This document shows, in pieces, positions 27,401 through 39,800 of a DNA stretch of 64,000 bases; the stretch's first letter is position 1, and every line of letters starts with the position of its first letter. The notes below the pieces were generated by a model. The model ran no database searches. It worked only from the letters and a program-made list of their open reading frames with translations, and was not told the origin of the DNA. This DNA is from Drosophila persimilis. Lineage: Eukaryota; Arthropoda; Insecta; Diptera; Drosophilidae. Where the stretch lies: the NCBI RefSeq assembly GCF_003286085.1, contig NW_020825354.1, positions 620,001-684,000 on the forward strand, written 5' to 3'. Position numbers and translations under genes: made by a program.

Positions 27401-30400
27401 GGGAAGATGCGGTCATGAGAATATATGTGGCTTGTAAGGATGTGTAGCCGTGCAGCCGGTCCGATCACTTACCGGAATATTTATCCTTCTTGTAGACATC
27501 ACGATCCCGATCGCGCATCTTTTGTATGAAGCTGTATCGCTCGTTGCTACCGCCACGACCACTGCCGCCACCACCGCCGTTGCCGCCGCCACCGCTGCCG
27601 CTGCCCCGATGATCGTTCCGATCCCGCAGATCGTGTGATCTCGATGAGGGGGAATCGATGTCGGGCGATTGGGAGCGATAGCTGTTGCCATTGTTTAGTG
27701 GGCCGCCGCTGCCGCCGTTGCCGCTGCTGCTGCCACCACCTCCACCGGTGCCGCCGCCGCCGCCTCCACCGCCGCCGCCACTGCCACCCGGCGAGAGGTC
27801 GCGATCGCGATAATTGGAGGAACGATCACGTTCATAGTCGCGCTTTGAACTGCTGTACTTTGAGCTCTGAAGAGTGCGGTAGAGTGTGGAGACGGGAGTG
27901 TGTGGGAGAGTAGAAGAAGTACATTTGTCATATATAGATTGTTATTGTGGGTCTCTAAAAAGCTGCGGATGGATGCGGATGCACTAATGCTCTGCTCTGA
28001 TTACGTTTTGTCTTTTGGTTAGTTGGTTAGTTGGTTAATTATTAATTATTAAGTCATGGCTATATGGTTACGGTTGCGGCTTTGCTGCGTGGGGGGACGG
28101 GGGGCAAGTACTTCGGTTAGTTGTCAAAAATAACTAAATTCTACGCAATGGTTCAACTAATAGTCTTATAAAATATATATAGATATAGTGACAAAATAAT
28201 ACGAGGGTACGGAGAAACGGAATGCAAGAGAAAAATGCATCTACTATTATTGCCAATTTGTGTTTTTGTTTGTCTTGTGAGCGAATAAATAAAATGCCAA
28301 TATGCCAATGTATATATATATAAACGAAAAAGGAAATGAGATAATATTATATTAGATTTGTATTTAAAATTATATGCAATTTTGTTGTGGTTACAATTTG
28401 TTTCGTTTTTTTTTTTTTGTTTTTTTTGGTTTGCAAATTTTCTTTTCGAATTCTTTTGCACTGAAAACGTAACGGTAAAAATAACGAACAAACGTAGGAG
28501 CGAACGAAACTGGAACGAAGGAACGGAACGAAATGGTAAACGAAACTTAATTTGCGGGGAAATTATAAAAATTCATACGAATTTTGTTTTGTTTTTTGGT
28601 AAAATATTTTTTTGGGAATTTTTTTTGTTTTTTTTTTGGTTGGTTTTGATGGATGCGTCTGCTGTTGCTGGCTCCTTCTTCTTTGCTTGCTTCTGCCGCT
28701 GCCGTTGCCGCTGACGCTGATGCTTCTGCTACGTATATTATCCCGTTTAATCCTGCCTCTCCTTCTTACTCCCACTCTCTCTTCTCTCTCTATCCTCTGT
28801 CTGTCTCGCTTTTACTTACATCTAGGCGGCAGAAGCCAACAGCTGACGTAGACATCGACGTCAATGCTGCTGCTGCGACGGCGCTCTTGCTGCTGCTGCC
28901 GCTGACGCTGTTGCTGCTGCAGTTCGCTGCCGCTGCCACCGAGAGAGACAAATCAACGGCCATGTTGTTGCTGTTGTTGTTGTTGCTGCTGCAGCTGTTG
29001 TTGTTGTTGTTGTTGCTGTTGCTGTTGCTGTTGATGCTGCTGTGGTTGCCGCTGCTGCTGCTGCTGCTGTTGCCCCTCATCGATGACTTACTGCTCCTCC
29101 TGCCCAGGGGCCGCCTGATCCTGATCCTCGTCCTGGTCCTCGTCCTAAAGCTGATTAGGATATCAATGTTGTTGGATTTCTTGTATAAACTTTGGATTTT
29201 TAAAACCGCAGAGTAAGCTCTGCTTTCCGTCGTCTTTCCGGTTTTTCGCTCCTCCTCCTGCTGCTCCTTCTCCTTTTTTGTCCTTTCCTTTCTTGTTCTC
29301 GTTCTCTCCTTTGGCTTTTCTTTCGGTATGTTTGTTGCGGTTGTTTTAATTGATTGTTTCTTTTGTTTTGTTTGAGGCACGTTCGTGTATTTTGTTGCTA
29401 TTTTGTTGATAGTTTCTTTTTTGTTTTCCTTTCCATTTTCCTTTCTTTAATAGTTGCTATTTGCTTTTGGTTTTTTTAAGGCTACTGATTTGATTAAGAT
29501 TTGGTTTAGGCAGCTCTTAGTATTTGTTGTGCGTTTTAGTTATTGCTTCTAGTAGTCGTATATATATATATAGATATATATATACCAATCTATATACATA
29601 TATATAATGTATAAATATGTATATTTTTAATAGTTTAATAAATGGAAATATTCGATTTGTATAATTGTTTAATAATAACTTCTATAGAATATTTTTAGAT
29701 CTCGGCTTAAAGCATTTCTCCGGCTTTTGTTTGGTACATATTTCTGTTTTCCGTTTGATATATTTTCAGATTAATATTTTATGGCGCTAAATTTTTCGTA
29801 GGATATTTTGTTCATTTTTTTGTTTGTTTGTTTTTTTTTTCTTTTTTGTATTATTCCGTTCGGTTTTTAGTTTTAAAATTTGCAGTAAATATATATATAT
29901 ATATGTATATATGATTTGGCGTTTTGTTTTTTGCTTTTAGTTTCGAAGTAGTATATTTTCTAGGCGCTTTCCAGTTTCGTTAATAGTTCTTGCTATACGG
30001 TATATGTTTTTGTATGCTATATAGATTCGTTTCTCAATTTCAATATCAGTTCGGTTGGCTGCAATGCCGCGTGTTCCCAATGGGTTAAAATGAAACGGTT
30101 TTTGTCAGTTCTAGAATGGATGGTGTGTGGGGGGGGGGGCTTAAGGGTTTCAGAGGTGTCTGGTGGATGGGGCTAGTGTTTCTTCACATTTGGATGCACA
30201 CGCACACGCACACAGACACACAGATAGGTACACACAGACACGTGGGAGGACACACACATCGATAAATCAAGGAAATCGAATTTTGGGTTTATGTTGTCTA
30301 AAAATCAAACCATTTATCAACGCAAAAATTAGATATTCGGCGGGTTTGGGGGGGGCTTCTACATAAAAAAACTGGGATGAGAACTGGATGGATTTGCATT

Positions 30401-31458
30401 GGCTTTTTGGCTCTATATACATATATACACACACATGACCACTAAAAAACTACTTGTTAACACTAGCCTACAAAGCGAAAAAAACAAAACAAAAACAAAT
30501 GCAAAATAGTCAAGCAACCGAATCTCAAAATACGATACAAAAATATACATCAGGGGGCGGGCGGGGGTTTGATTAGTATTACGAGTAGTACTATTTTTTG
30601 TATTTTGTTGTAGTTGGTTTTTCGTTTGTTTGGATAATTTGGATTTAGTTGGTATTTGGTTTTTCAGCTGTATTATCAAGACACGGGAACTGTCTGCTCA
30701 CCTGGTAGGAAGTGTGACTGGTATGCTTCTCAAAGTACCTGCAGAATTAAAGATAAAGAGAGGATATATAAGGATTAGTTGATATACCATAACTGATGAA
30801 TTTTATGTAAAAAACTACACACACAAAAACCACACTAAATTCTCTTAATGATTTTTCTACATCCATTCTTTGTATCGCGCCATTGCGTTTTTTGCGAACT
30901 CACAAACGTTCAAAAGTTAAATAAATAGGAATAAGCAACACATAAACATAACAAAAAGAACTAAAGGTAAATGGCAAATGCAAAACGGTAAATGTGAATA
31001 GGAATCTCTTTTTCGTATGACAGCCAGCTGAGCCGGTGCGAGCGAGAGGCAGCTAGCGTGTGGTGAAAATCCAAAACACACACGAACAACTGGAGAATGA
31101 AGAATGGGCGATAAATTACAACTAAACTTCACTTAAAAATGAATGAAATTATTTGTTGTATGGCCAAAAATCATAACAATATGAAATCGATGAATGACCC
31201 CAAGTATTGGTACGGACGGTACGAGATGAATGAGGGAGGGGGCCGCTACGTGCATTGCCACACAGAACGTAAACAAAAAATATTCAATTATGGGTTTGCC
31301 ACTACGCATGTGTGTGTCTGTTCCTGTGTTACCAGCCTGCATGTGCAGTTGCATTTGCCAATGTGTGTGTGTGTGTTTGTCTCTGTGTGTGGGTGTTAGT
31401 GTTATTGGAAATCGTACCCATCGTTCATACGCTGCGGTTTTCTAGCATGCATTACCAT
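24431..31458 (-). CDS. wcy: Wacky, WAC homologue (WW domain adaptor with coiled coil)
   Basis: Fourteen coding exons by phase-matched splice sites, read from high to low: 31458-31418, 30738-30702, 27866-27473, 27393-27148, 27081-27007, 26934-26859, 26799-26714, 26645-26550, 26483-26032, 25937-25687, 25622-25096, 25020-24854, 24704-24577, 24509-24431. They sum to 2,655 bases, or 884 residues. The start [14 protein letters not shown] matches the known animal WAC N-terminus. Next come Gly- and Arg/Asp-rich segments, then a WW domain at about residues 256-285 (Trp257, YYYN at 268-271, Trp279, Pro282). The middle is low complexity, with poly-Gly, poly-Ala and poly-Gln. The C-terminal coiled coil (about 816-880) contains WQAEILERQ and [13 protein letters not shown], as in WAC. 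WAC in other animals helps RNF20/40 ubiquitinate histone H2B and links to transcription and TTT/mTOR. The first donor (GTACGA) is weak. An alternative 5' exon is listed separately. Confidence 0.92.
28820..29080 (-). CDS. wcy: Possible alternative 5' coding exon of wcy
   Basis: A minus-strand open frame in wcy intron 2 ends in a consensus donor (GAT|GTAAGT) at 28820/28819, in phase 0. The next wcy acceptor, at 27866, is also phase 0. Starting at the ATG at 29080 gives 87 residues beginning [11 protein letters not shown]. They are rich in Ser and Asn from AGC/AAC runs, pass MAVDLSLS, and end GFCRLD. The frame stays open for about 300 bases further upstream, so another start is possible. Joined to the next exon it would give a WAC isoform with a different N-terminus. 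The low-complexity sequence could be open by chance, so the donor and phase match are the main evidence. Confidence 0.45.
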
Positions 31459-34400
31459 CAATGCAAAATTTTCGCCAAATACGCTGCTTCTATTGTGATT
31501 GTTGTTGGTGGTGCCTCCAATCCCGCTCCAATGGCAGCGTAGTGCTCCTCCAGCTGCTACTGCTACACCTGCTCCTGCGCTCAGTGTGACAATGCTGTTG
31601 GCATCAACTGTGTGGAACGTTTTCTTTCTGTCGCCAAACTGGGTCTAATTATGGATGGGTTCCGGTCTCTGTCCTTGGGTACTTCCTTCGGCTTTCCTTG
31701 CCTTTTGTTTTGCTTCGCCTGCTGCTGTCTTTTGTGGCGGCTAATGTTTCTTTTTCGGGGCTTTGCCGCCTCCTTCTCACCTGCCAAGGCACACGCTTGT
31801 AGTTGTGTAGATGTACATATATATGTGTGTGTACGTTAGTGTGTTAGGGGCTCTCTCAACGCGGGCGTGTGCGTGTGTGTTTCGCCGTTTAGAAGCCGTT
31901 TATCGGCTTTAATTTTTGCCTCCTGAAATAACAGAACCAACATCAGCTATTTCTGTTTTATTCCTGGGAAAATGGTTAATTTTATTTGGAAGAATGCATA
32001 GCGGCTTGCACTTTTTTCACTGGATGGTAAGTGCGCTCGCATATGTGTTTGTGTGTGTATGGGTGTGAGTGCCGTTGTCGCTTCTTCGTATTTTTCTTCG
32101 CTTCTTTGGGGTCGCCTCTGGTCTAATTAGCTTACCGCAATTTGCTTACCGCTCGCATGCACAACGCATTACACGGTGCATTTAGTTGCTAAGAATATAA
32201 ATTACTTTATAATTCGCCCCCGACTGCTGCGTTTGGTTTGGCCTCTATACTTGATGATTTTTTTCAATTCTTTTACATTACGCTTTGTGCGGTCTGTTCG
32301 TCGGCACGGCTGTGTTGAGTTTGACAATTCAGCTTATATACTCATCTCGCTTGCACTCTGCCTGACCAAGCAGGCATTTCCCCTGCCAAAGGTGATAGCT
32401 GCGCGAACGACAAGGCCAGAAGTATGTTGAAACATTTTAGTACTCGTGGTGAACACCAGATGTCGAAAATAATCCAATGCAACCCTGCGTGTCACTCATT
32501 TCATGTCAAAAATAGGTAAATACAATTTAAATTTCATTTAGCTGCATTAGATGAAAAACAAACAAAATTGTTATTAATATTTTTAGCAACCAGCGCATTG
32601 GGAAATGGTAGTCGTCTGAGCATTGCCTAAGTTATTTTTGATACTATTAGATTTTAGTCTGTTACTGTAATATATATAATAATATATATATATCGAAAAT
32701 ATACCACAAAATTAATCAAATATACCAGTCTCACAAAATTGTGGAACTATGTATGGTAATATACCTTGATCTCAACAAGGTATTTTACGGTATATCATGG
32801 TATATTGCATTAATATCATCAAACTGCAAATTTTTATTTTTTGAATGTAAATAAAAGAACTTAGTTTTTTTTAATTTCTCTCACTCAAATTTGTCTTTCC
32901 CAAATTTATTCGAACGGATTGCATTCGTATAGACTAGTGCTCAGGTTAAATAACTTTTTTGCCGACAAAATTTGTCAAATATATGCTTCTCGACGTAGAG
33001 TGTGACCAGGTGCACATGATCCAGAACACTGTTATGCGGTTCTATTACAAAAAAATCAGTTAAAAATTCAAACTTGAATTTGAAGAACGAAAATGCAAGG
33101 AGAGGCCACCGCAATTGCTAGAAAATTATCATGTTTTTGTTTAGAGCGAATACCGGGTATAAAATAAGTAAATTAAATTAATTCGTCGAAATATCATTTG
33201 TTGCTTTTGAAATATTAATTGGTATGTCTTTTTCCGAATCTGAGTATTCGTTTGCCGAATAAAGTTTTTATCGGTTCCGTACGAATATCATCCCTGATTT
33301 TGTCGACAAACAATTTAGCTGATCAGAGAAAGGTTAACCCATGTCGACCAGTGGGTATTGAAATACAAACAGTATTATTTTCCGCCTCTTAACTCAACTT
33401 GTTCACCGGTTATAATAGAGGGGCGTTAAGTGGGCTAAGCTCATTTTTTCATTGGTATATTTCGGCTTATTTCTGCAACCTGTCTATGGAAAGGTATGGA
33501 CGTACATATGTACCTCACCTCGCCATGTTTGATCAGCAATCTGCCATGCATATTAAAGCATTTTTATAATCTTCATGGTATGTTGGGCAAAAGGGGTGGT
33601 GTTTACCTATCCATGCGTTGCATTTTCTGCGCCATTTTGCCTATTGTCCATACCTTCTCGTCCCTTAGCCCAGCGGGTGGACTTGAAGGAACGCAAAACC
33701 ATTTACGGTATATTATATACCTTTCGTTATATTTTGACGTCAATATTGAGCAAAGGTATATTTATGATATATCGGTATATAATAGTATATATTATAAATC
33801 TCACAAATCTATTTTATATTCTTTCATATAATTGACACTAATTCAATTTTAAATAAATTCGCTTTGGCGCGCACCACCCGTATTCAGAGTCTATTAATTT
33901 CGTTTCAAATCAGCTTGGATAACAGAATTTTAATATATTTAAATAGGGTATTAAAATGTCCACACTCATAGCGGATACCTGTTGACCATCAACAATGACG
34001 TAACATTCCATACACACTTACGTTTCATTCCGTACCCACTTACGTTTCGTGCTTTGACTCTATTTGCTTAACCTTTTTTAGAAAAATGCAATAAAAGGGA
34101 GTACATAACATTATCATATCTTGTGGAAAATTGTTCTATCACTTGGATAAAAATATGTCTTCAGGACTGAGGGTCTTATTTAGCTAGCAATATTGAACCG
34201 AATATCGAGGAATATGATTTCCAATCGTGGACAAGGCACATTAACCCATTGTAGACCATTGGGTATTACTTTGAATAACATCCCTAGTTTTGGTTTGGCT
34301 CTCTCGCTCTTTGAAAGTTTTATCTAAGAAAAAGTAATTAAAGAAGTAAAATATTATTTAATATTTTGTTATTTGTGGGTAGATACCGTGTGTTTTTTGG

Positions 34401-34532
34401 TTTGTTCACTCTTTCACATGATTGTGTGCTGCGTATGTATGAGGCAGAGTGAGTTGGGACTTGTTGGCCGAAGCGCGTTAAAATTTATTAAAATTTATTT
34501 TCCTTTGAAAACTCCTGCAGATTTTTCAAGGC
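31459..34532. other. Shared 5' region between wcy and the 34.5-kb gene
   Basis: No coding exon is supported. The two flanking genes diverge from here. The region contains GT runs near 31.37 and 31.87 kb, a Motif 1 core promoter match at 32999-33008, many GGTATAT/ATATACC phrases (32.70-32.81 and 33.45-33.79 kb) and two diverged copies of a TAACCCA...TGGGTATT sequence. Together these suggest housekeeping-type promoters without a TATA box. Confidence 0.55.
32999..33008 (-). promoter_or_regulatory. Motif 1 (M1BP-type) core promoter element
   Basis: The minus strand reads TGGTCACACT, matching nine of nine core positions of the Drosophila Motif 1 consensus YGGTCACACTR; the final R is C here. This element marks TATA-less housekeeping promoters in flies. 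Its orientation would suit wcy transcription, about 1.5 kb upstream of the wcy start codon. Nearby GGTATAT phrases resemble Motif 6, which often accompanies it. Confidence 0.55.
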
Positions 34533-35233
34533 ATGAGACCGCCGAGACCCAGCAATTTCATCACCAATCACATTTATCTGTCCCACAACAACGACTACGA
34601 TCGCAACGTAGAGAAGGTGAGGAGTGCCCCAACAAGCATGTCCGTGCTGCACATTTATATGTTCCTGCTTTCCTGCAGCTATGCGAACGCGCCACGCTCC
34701 ATAACAAGCGAGTGATGCTCATCACAAGCCGAAAATACCCTTTGCCGAGGGAGCACGATGGCCGCCAGACCGCCGCCAAGGGTCGCATCAGTGTTTGCCG
34801 CCTGATTGACATCGAGGCGACGCCGCAACAATTGCTGGACCTCCATGACGGATACCAGCCGTTCCACGGCCTTCCAGATCTCATCATCTTTGATTTGCAT
34901 TCCATAATTGCGGAGGTGCTGCAGCGGCCCGTGATGCAGCAGTGCTCCACCGACAAGCTGGTGCGCCACATTGCCAAATGTTCGGCCGCCTTTGCAAATT
35001 ATCGCGAGCTCGTCTGCAACGAGTGGCTCGTGGCCGGCGAGGGCGGCAAGTCAGTGACTGAAAATGGGTCCCATGGAGTGGACACCATAGTGGTCATGTC
35101 GCAGGAGTCATATCCCATGACGCCGGCCCAGTTCAAGCTGCTGATGGGTCTCTATTTCTGGGGCAACGAATGCTACACAAGCTTCTCCAAGCTGTCGGCC
35201 CAGATCTCGATCTCGCAGGGACTAACCACCTAA
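34533..35233 (+). CDS. Conserved-looking two-exon gene, function unknown
   Basis: Exon 1 is 34533-34616 (28 codons from the first ATG) and exon 2 is 34679-35233. The 62-base intron has a GTGAGG donor and a TTCCTGCAG acceptor and keeps the frame. The product is 212 residues, starting MRPPRPSNFITNHIYLSHNN. The GC-rich third positions and the clean in-frame splice support a real gene. It has alternating hydrophobic strands (KRVMLITS, then LPDLIIFDLHSII) like a Rossmann or RecA-type core. A DLHSII stretch sits where a Walker B strand could be, but there is no visible Walker A loop. No signal peptide or membrane segment is seen. A diverged DNA-repair ATPase paralogue such as the SWSAP1 type is one guess; I do not assign it. 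An ATTAAA polyadenylation variant lies at 35635-35640. It is transcribed divergently from wcy. Confidence 0.8.
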
Positions 35234-35634
35234 CCGGATGGAATGTATGGCACTGTACACCGAAAGTGCCTTGGACGCTACCCCGTGTCGTCCGTTCTGT
35301 TACCCAAACAGAATCGTCTTAAAAACTAGTTCCTTCAACAAAAACATACTCGTACATATCCCCTACAGCGTCAGTTTTTGAAGCAGAAGTAGCATATACT
35401 ATATACATTATATACATACTCGTAGATATTTACACCTCGAGAAAAACCTACATGGCATCCATGCAAACTGTTTATATGAAAACCACTTGAATCGAATGAT
35501 CGATTGGAGGCCCAAGACTTGAAAACTTTAATCTAAACATTAAAATTACCAAAAGCTAAAAATGTATGATAGTGTAACTGTTATATATATTTATCCGCCA
35601 TATATATACACATGTACATCTACTATAAATTCCA

Positions 35635-35640
35635 ATTAAA
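35635..35640 (+). terminator. Polyadenylation signal (ATTAAA) for the 34.5-kb gene
   Basis: The common variant hexamer ATTAAA lies about 400 bases after the stop codon at 35233, on the coding strand. It is the best candidate seen before the next gene's 3' end. Confidence 0.45.
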
Positions 35641-36616
35641 ATCTCAATATTTGCAGATAGTACGTCTCGTGGTCCTATGTTCTTTATTCTTTGCGACTGC
35701 TTCAGGCAGGATACGCCCTTAAGAGGTGTATGATGGGTGATAGCTGCCGATTTCCGTACGATTGAAAGCTTCGGCGGAGATTTCGCAGTTCCGCTCTGGG
35801 CGACTTATAGCTTCGACTGGGAGCTCTCAAGTTCGGCTTACTTCGGGTCCGCAGCGAAGCCGGCTTTCACACACAATATGTTCTTACAACATTATTGTTC
35901 TTACAGTATTAACTGATAGTGTCTGGTAGCATGTTGAGGAGCGCTGTTTGAATTTCATTGGCAGTTTGACTGGAGACTGGTCGTATGCCAGTACATAATG
36001 AAACCACAAGTTCAAAAATGGTTGCCGAGAGAAGCAGAATATTCTGTAATTGGCTGCTCCTGCTCCTGGCTGGCTCGAAATTTGATTGCAAAGAGCAGGG
36101 GAAGTGAAATACTTACCCTGAAGAAGTCCAAGCTCTCTCCTAAAATATTTGTATAAAATACAATAAACCAAAATAATACCATTCTATACACCATCAAATA
36201 TTCCACACATAACACTTCCCTACATATTTTTAAATATCCAAAATTTTAGGAAACATATCCCCTACTCTCCACTACAGCAAGTGCCATTTAATTTGGCGTC
36301 ATAATCTGGACTTCAGTCCAGTCCAGATCCGGTGGCGAGTGGCACATTCCTTGAGCGCAGAGGGACCCTCAGAGACTTGTGGGGCGACCACCTACTGCAG
36401 GGCCTTGTCCTCCAGCGTGTCGTTTCTCTCGATATGGACACGGCTTGGAGTGGTTTGGGCCACTCGATGGTAAGACCAAAGAAGGCGCCCAGGGAGCTAC
36501 GCCTCGATCCTACAATATTTGAAGGCACTTCAAGCTTAATCTTGATGGTTCCTTTTCACCGGGAAAAGTCTAACTTATCTCCCATCTATATGATACATGA
36601 ATACGAATATTACGAG
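35641..36616. other. Intergenic stretch between convergent genes
   Basis: About 1 kb between the probable 3' ends of the 34.5-kb gene and CG8945. No exon, RNA gene or repeat was recognised. Confidence 0.5.
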
Positions 36617-36622
36617 TTTATT
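36617..36622 (-). terminator. Polyadenylation signal (AATAAA) for CG8945
   Basis: The minus strand reads AATAAA about 245 bases after the CG8945 stop codon at 36865, a normal distance for a fly 3' UTR. Confidence 0.5.
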
Positions 36623-36864
36623 TCCTAATCGAGATTAAAACTAAAAAAAAATAAAATAAAATAATAAATTAAAATATATATTAAACAGCTTAATAAATTA
36701 ATCTAAATGGAATCTCATAAACATATGAAATTAGTCAGATTTGGTGAAACAAATTCGATTTTTACTTAAAGCTAGACAAAAAAAAAAGGAACTAAGAATT
36801 TTATAAAGCCCCGACCCAACCCCAGAGAATCCAGACATCCACACACCAGAGACCAGAGACCTTC

Positions 36865-39800
36865 TTAAATATAGTCCAGCATCCCGCTGACGATCTCAAA
36901 GGCATCCCGAGCTGTCGGCTCAATGGCGCTGCTGGGCAGCAGGTAGCCATGGACCCCATTATCCGCCAGCTGGATCGTATAGCTGAAGGGTATGCCGATC
37001 TCGTAGGCGGCAAAGGCGTCGGCGCAACCTGGAAAAACCAGCATGGAAATACTTACGGATAAGTGGATCGAATTTGAAGGAATCACTCTTACCAGAGCGC
37101 TGCTCAATCAGATCGTTGGAGGCATCCACTTTGTAGCGCGACTTGCTGCCCTTCTTTCGCAGGCCATCGGTGCCCACCATGGCCACGTCCAGGAAGTCAT
37201 CCAAGAGCTCCGAATTGAATGTGGAATTGGCCTTAACTGGATAGGAAACCACTTGGCCATACGCCTGCAGGGAGATGTAGAGCTGAGGGGGAAGAGGGAA
37301 CCGATCGATTGTAAGAGCCCAAGTCCAGGTAATATTCAGAAAACGAAGGAGAACCCAACCCCACCTTTATCTGTGTGCGTTGATCCATGAGAAAGTCGGA
37401 GACGGCCTTCGTCTCTGGTTCCGAGAAGGGGGCGGGCCCCGCATAGAACTCATTGCACGGCGCCTTGGAGCTGCCCCGCTTGCCCCAGTGGTACAGCCAG
37501 TTCCGGTCAAGATCGACGCCGTGGCATACCTTGTCCGGATCGCGTTTCTGTTGCAGCCATGTCATGGCCGAGTCGAGGAGTCCGCCCGGCGCTCGGGCCA
37601 TATGCTGGGAGCGTGATTTCTTCCAGAACCGATCGTACTCGTGACTGTACGCATATCCATCGGGATTCAGGACGGGCATTATGTACCAGGTGGTGTTCCG
37701 TATGAGCTCTAGTTCTTCGTTGCTCTCTGGCAGATAGGATGGGAGTACAAACATTACAGAAATTGTATCTTTTGGGTGTGGAAATATATACATATGTATA
37801 AATGAAGGGAGTACGAGACCCAGGGCACGACAGCAAGGTCCTTGAAGGGAGTACTCGGTTGGCCAATCCCAAGCCCAGAACCGAGGGTTCTTAAGGCACG
37901 TCTGGCACTGAGACAAATGTGTCATCGATATGATACGGCTACTTAGTATTTAATGAATATAAGGTTCTTGTTGCCATTTTATTTGTACGTCCTTGTGATG
38001 TGTTCGATCAGTCGAACAAATCACAAATCTCCGACAACGCATCCCGGGTGGCCGGACCAGTTCGCCACTCGGTAGCAGCCAATCCTCACATCGTTGGCAT
38101 CACTATGCGATGCCAATGCCAATCCTCTGACAATGCAAGCCAATACCGTAACTTGTGTTACCCAGCCACTTTAGAGCCACTTTAGAGTCTGCTACTACAC
38201 ATATGTACATATGTAGATAAGCAGTAGGCGCCACACTTATTGTATAATGTGCCATTTCAAATACAACTCTCTCATTTGAGAGACTGCCAGTTTTGTTCGC
38301 ATTGTCGAACACAACACTAAACAAATCACATCAGAAAAATTCAGAAAAAAAAGAAAAAAACAATTTTCAAATTTCAATGGTCGAAATTGGGAGGCCTTAC
38401 CAGTGACGCTGCCCCATACGATGGCCGTGACGTCACTCCAACTTCAAGAAGTCAGCAGCCATCTCCAACGACGAGGCCAGCCGCTACAACGACACTGGCC
38501 AACGAGCCAAAGCCAATACCATCGACAATGCATCCTGGGTGGCCGGACCAACAGCCACTCGGATGCAGCCAATTCCAATTAATAGGAAACCTACTTAAAT
38601 TATAATGACTTAATGGTTCTGCTAAATCTGGTAAGAACAAATATTTTTGTATTATTACTGCCGATTTAATTATGAATTTTGTAAGCCTTTCCGTCTCTAC
38701 GACCGTGGCAGACGAGCGTAATGGAAACGGAAGGAGGACGAAGGACGAAGCCGCATAGAAGAAACGCCTGAGCCATTGTTTCTTTTATTATTTTTTTTCC
38801 ACATTTTGCTTTATTAAAAAAAATCCACTTTGTTCTTAAAAAGAATTCCGAAATAATATTTTTCAAAATTTAGAATTTTTGTTATTTTTATACCCGATTC
38901 TCAAAATGAGTATTGGGGTATATTAGATTTGTGGTAAAAGTGGATGTGTGTAACGTCCAGAAGGAATCGTTTCCGACCCCATAAAGTATATATATTCTTG
39001 ATCAGCATCAATAGCCGAGTCGAATGAGCCCTGTCCGTCTGTCCGTCCGTCCGTCTGTCCGTCTGTCCGTCCCTATCAGCGCCTAGTGCTCAAAGACTAT
39101 AAGAGCTAGAGCAACGACGTTTTATATCCGGACTTCTGTGATATGTCGCTGTTACGAGAATGTTTCAAAACTTTGCCCCGCCTACTTCCGCCCCCACAAG
39201 GGGCGAAAATCTGTGGCATCCACAAATTCAAAGATACCAGAAAACTGAAAACGCAGAATCGTAGAAGATGACTATATCTTGGAAATGCAAAATCTGAACC
39301 AGATCGTATAAATATTATAGGCAGAATCAAGAAAACAATTTCATTCTTTCTCGCTCTTTCTCTCTCTAACACACAGGTTTCATGGTCGGTTCTGCCAATT
39401 GCAAAATATGAGTTCAAGGATCTCAGAACCTATAAGAGCCAGAGCAATCAAATTTGGTATCCACACTCCTGTGATATCGGACCTTGACCGTTTTGTGTCA
39501 AAATTTCGCCACACCCCCTTCGCCCCCGCAAATGACGAAAATCTGGGACATCCACAAATCTCAGAGACTATTTACGCTAGAGTAACCAACTTTGGTACAC
39601 ACACTCCTTTAAGATCTCACTATAAAACGTATATCTCAAAATTTCGCCCCACCCCCTTCCGCCTCCACAAAGGACGAAAATCTGTTGCATCCACAATATT
39701 GCAGATTCGAGAAAACTAAAAACGCAGAATCATAGATAACGACCACATCTATCCGGTTGCGGAATCTGGATCAGATCGGATAATTTGTTGCTACGAAGCG

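Noticed and set aside
28653..29216. 187-codon Leu-rich plus-strand frame
   Set aside because: Poly-Leu comes from CTG/TTG repeats antisense to the Ser/Asn-rich possible wcy exon.
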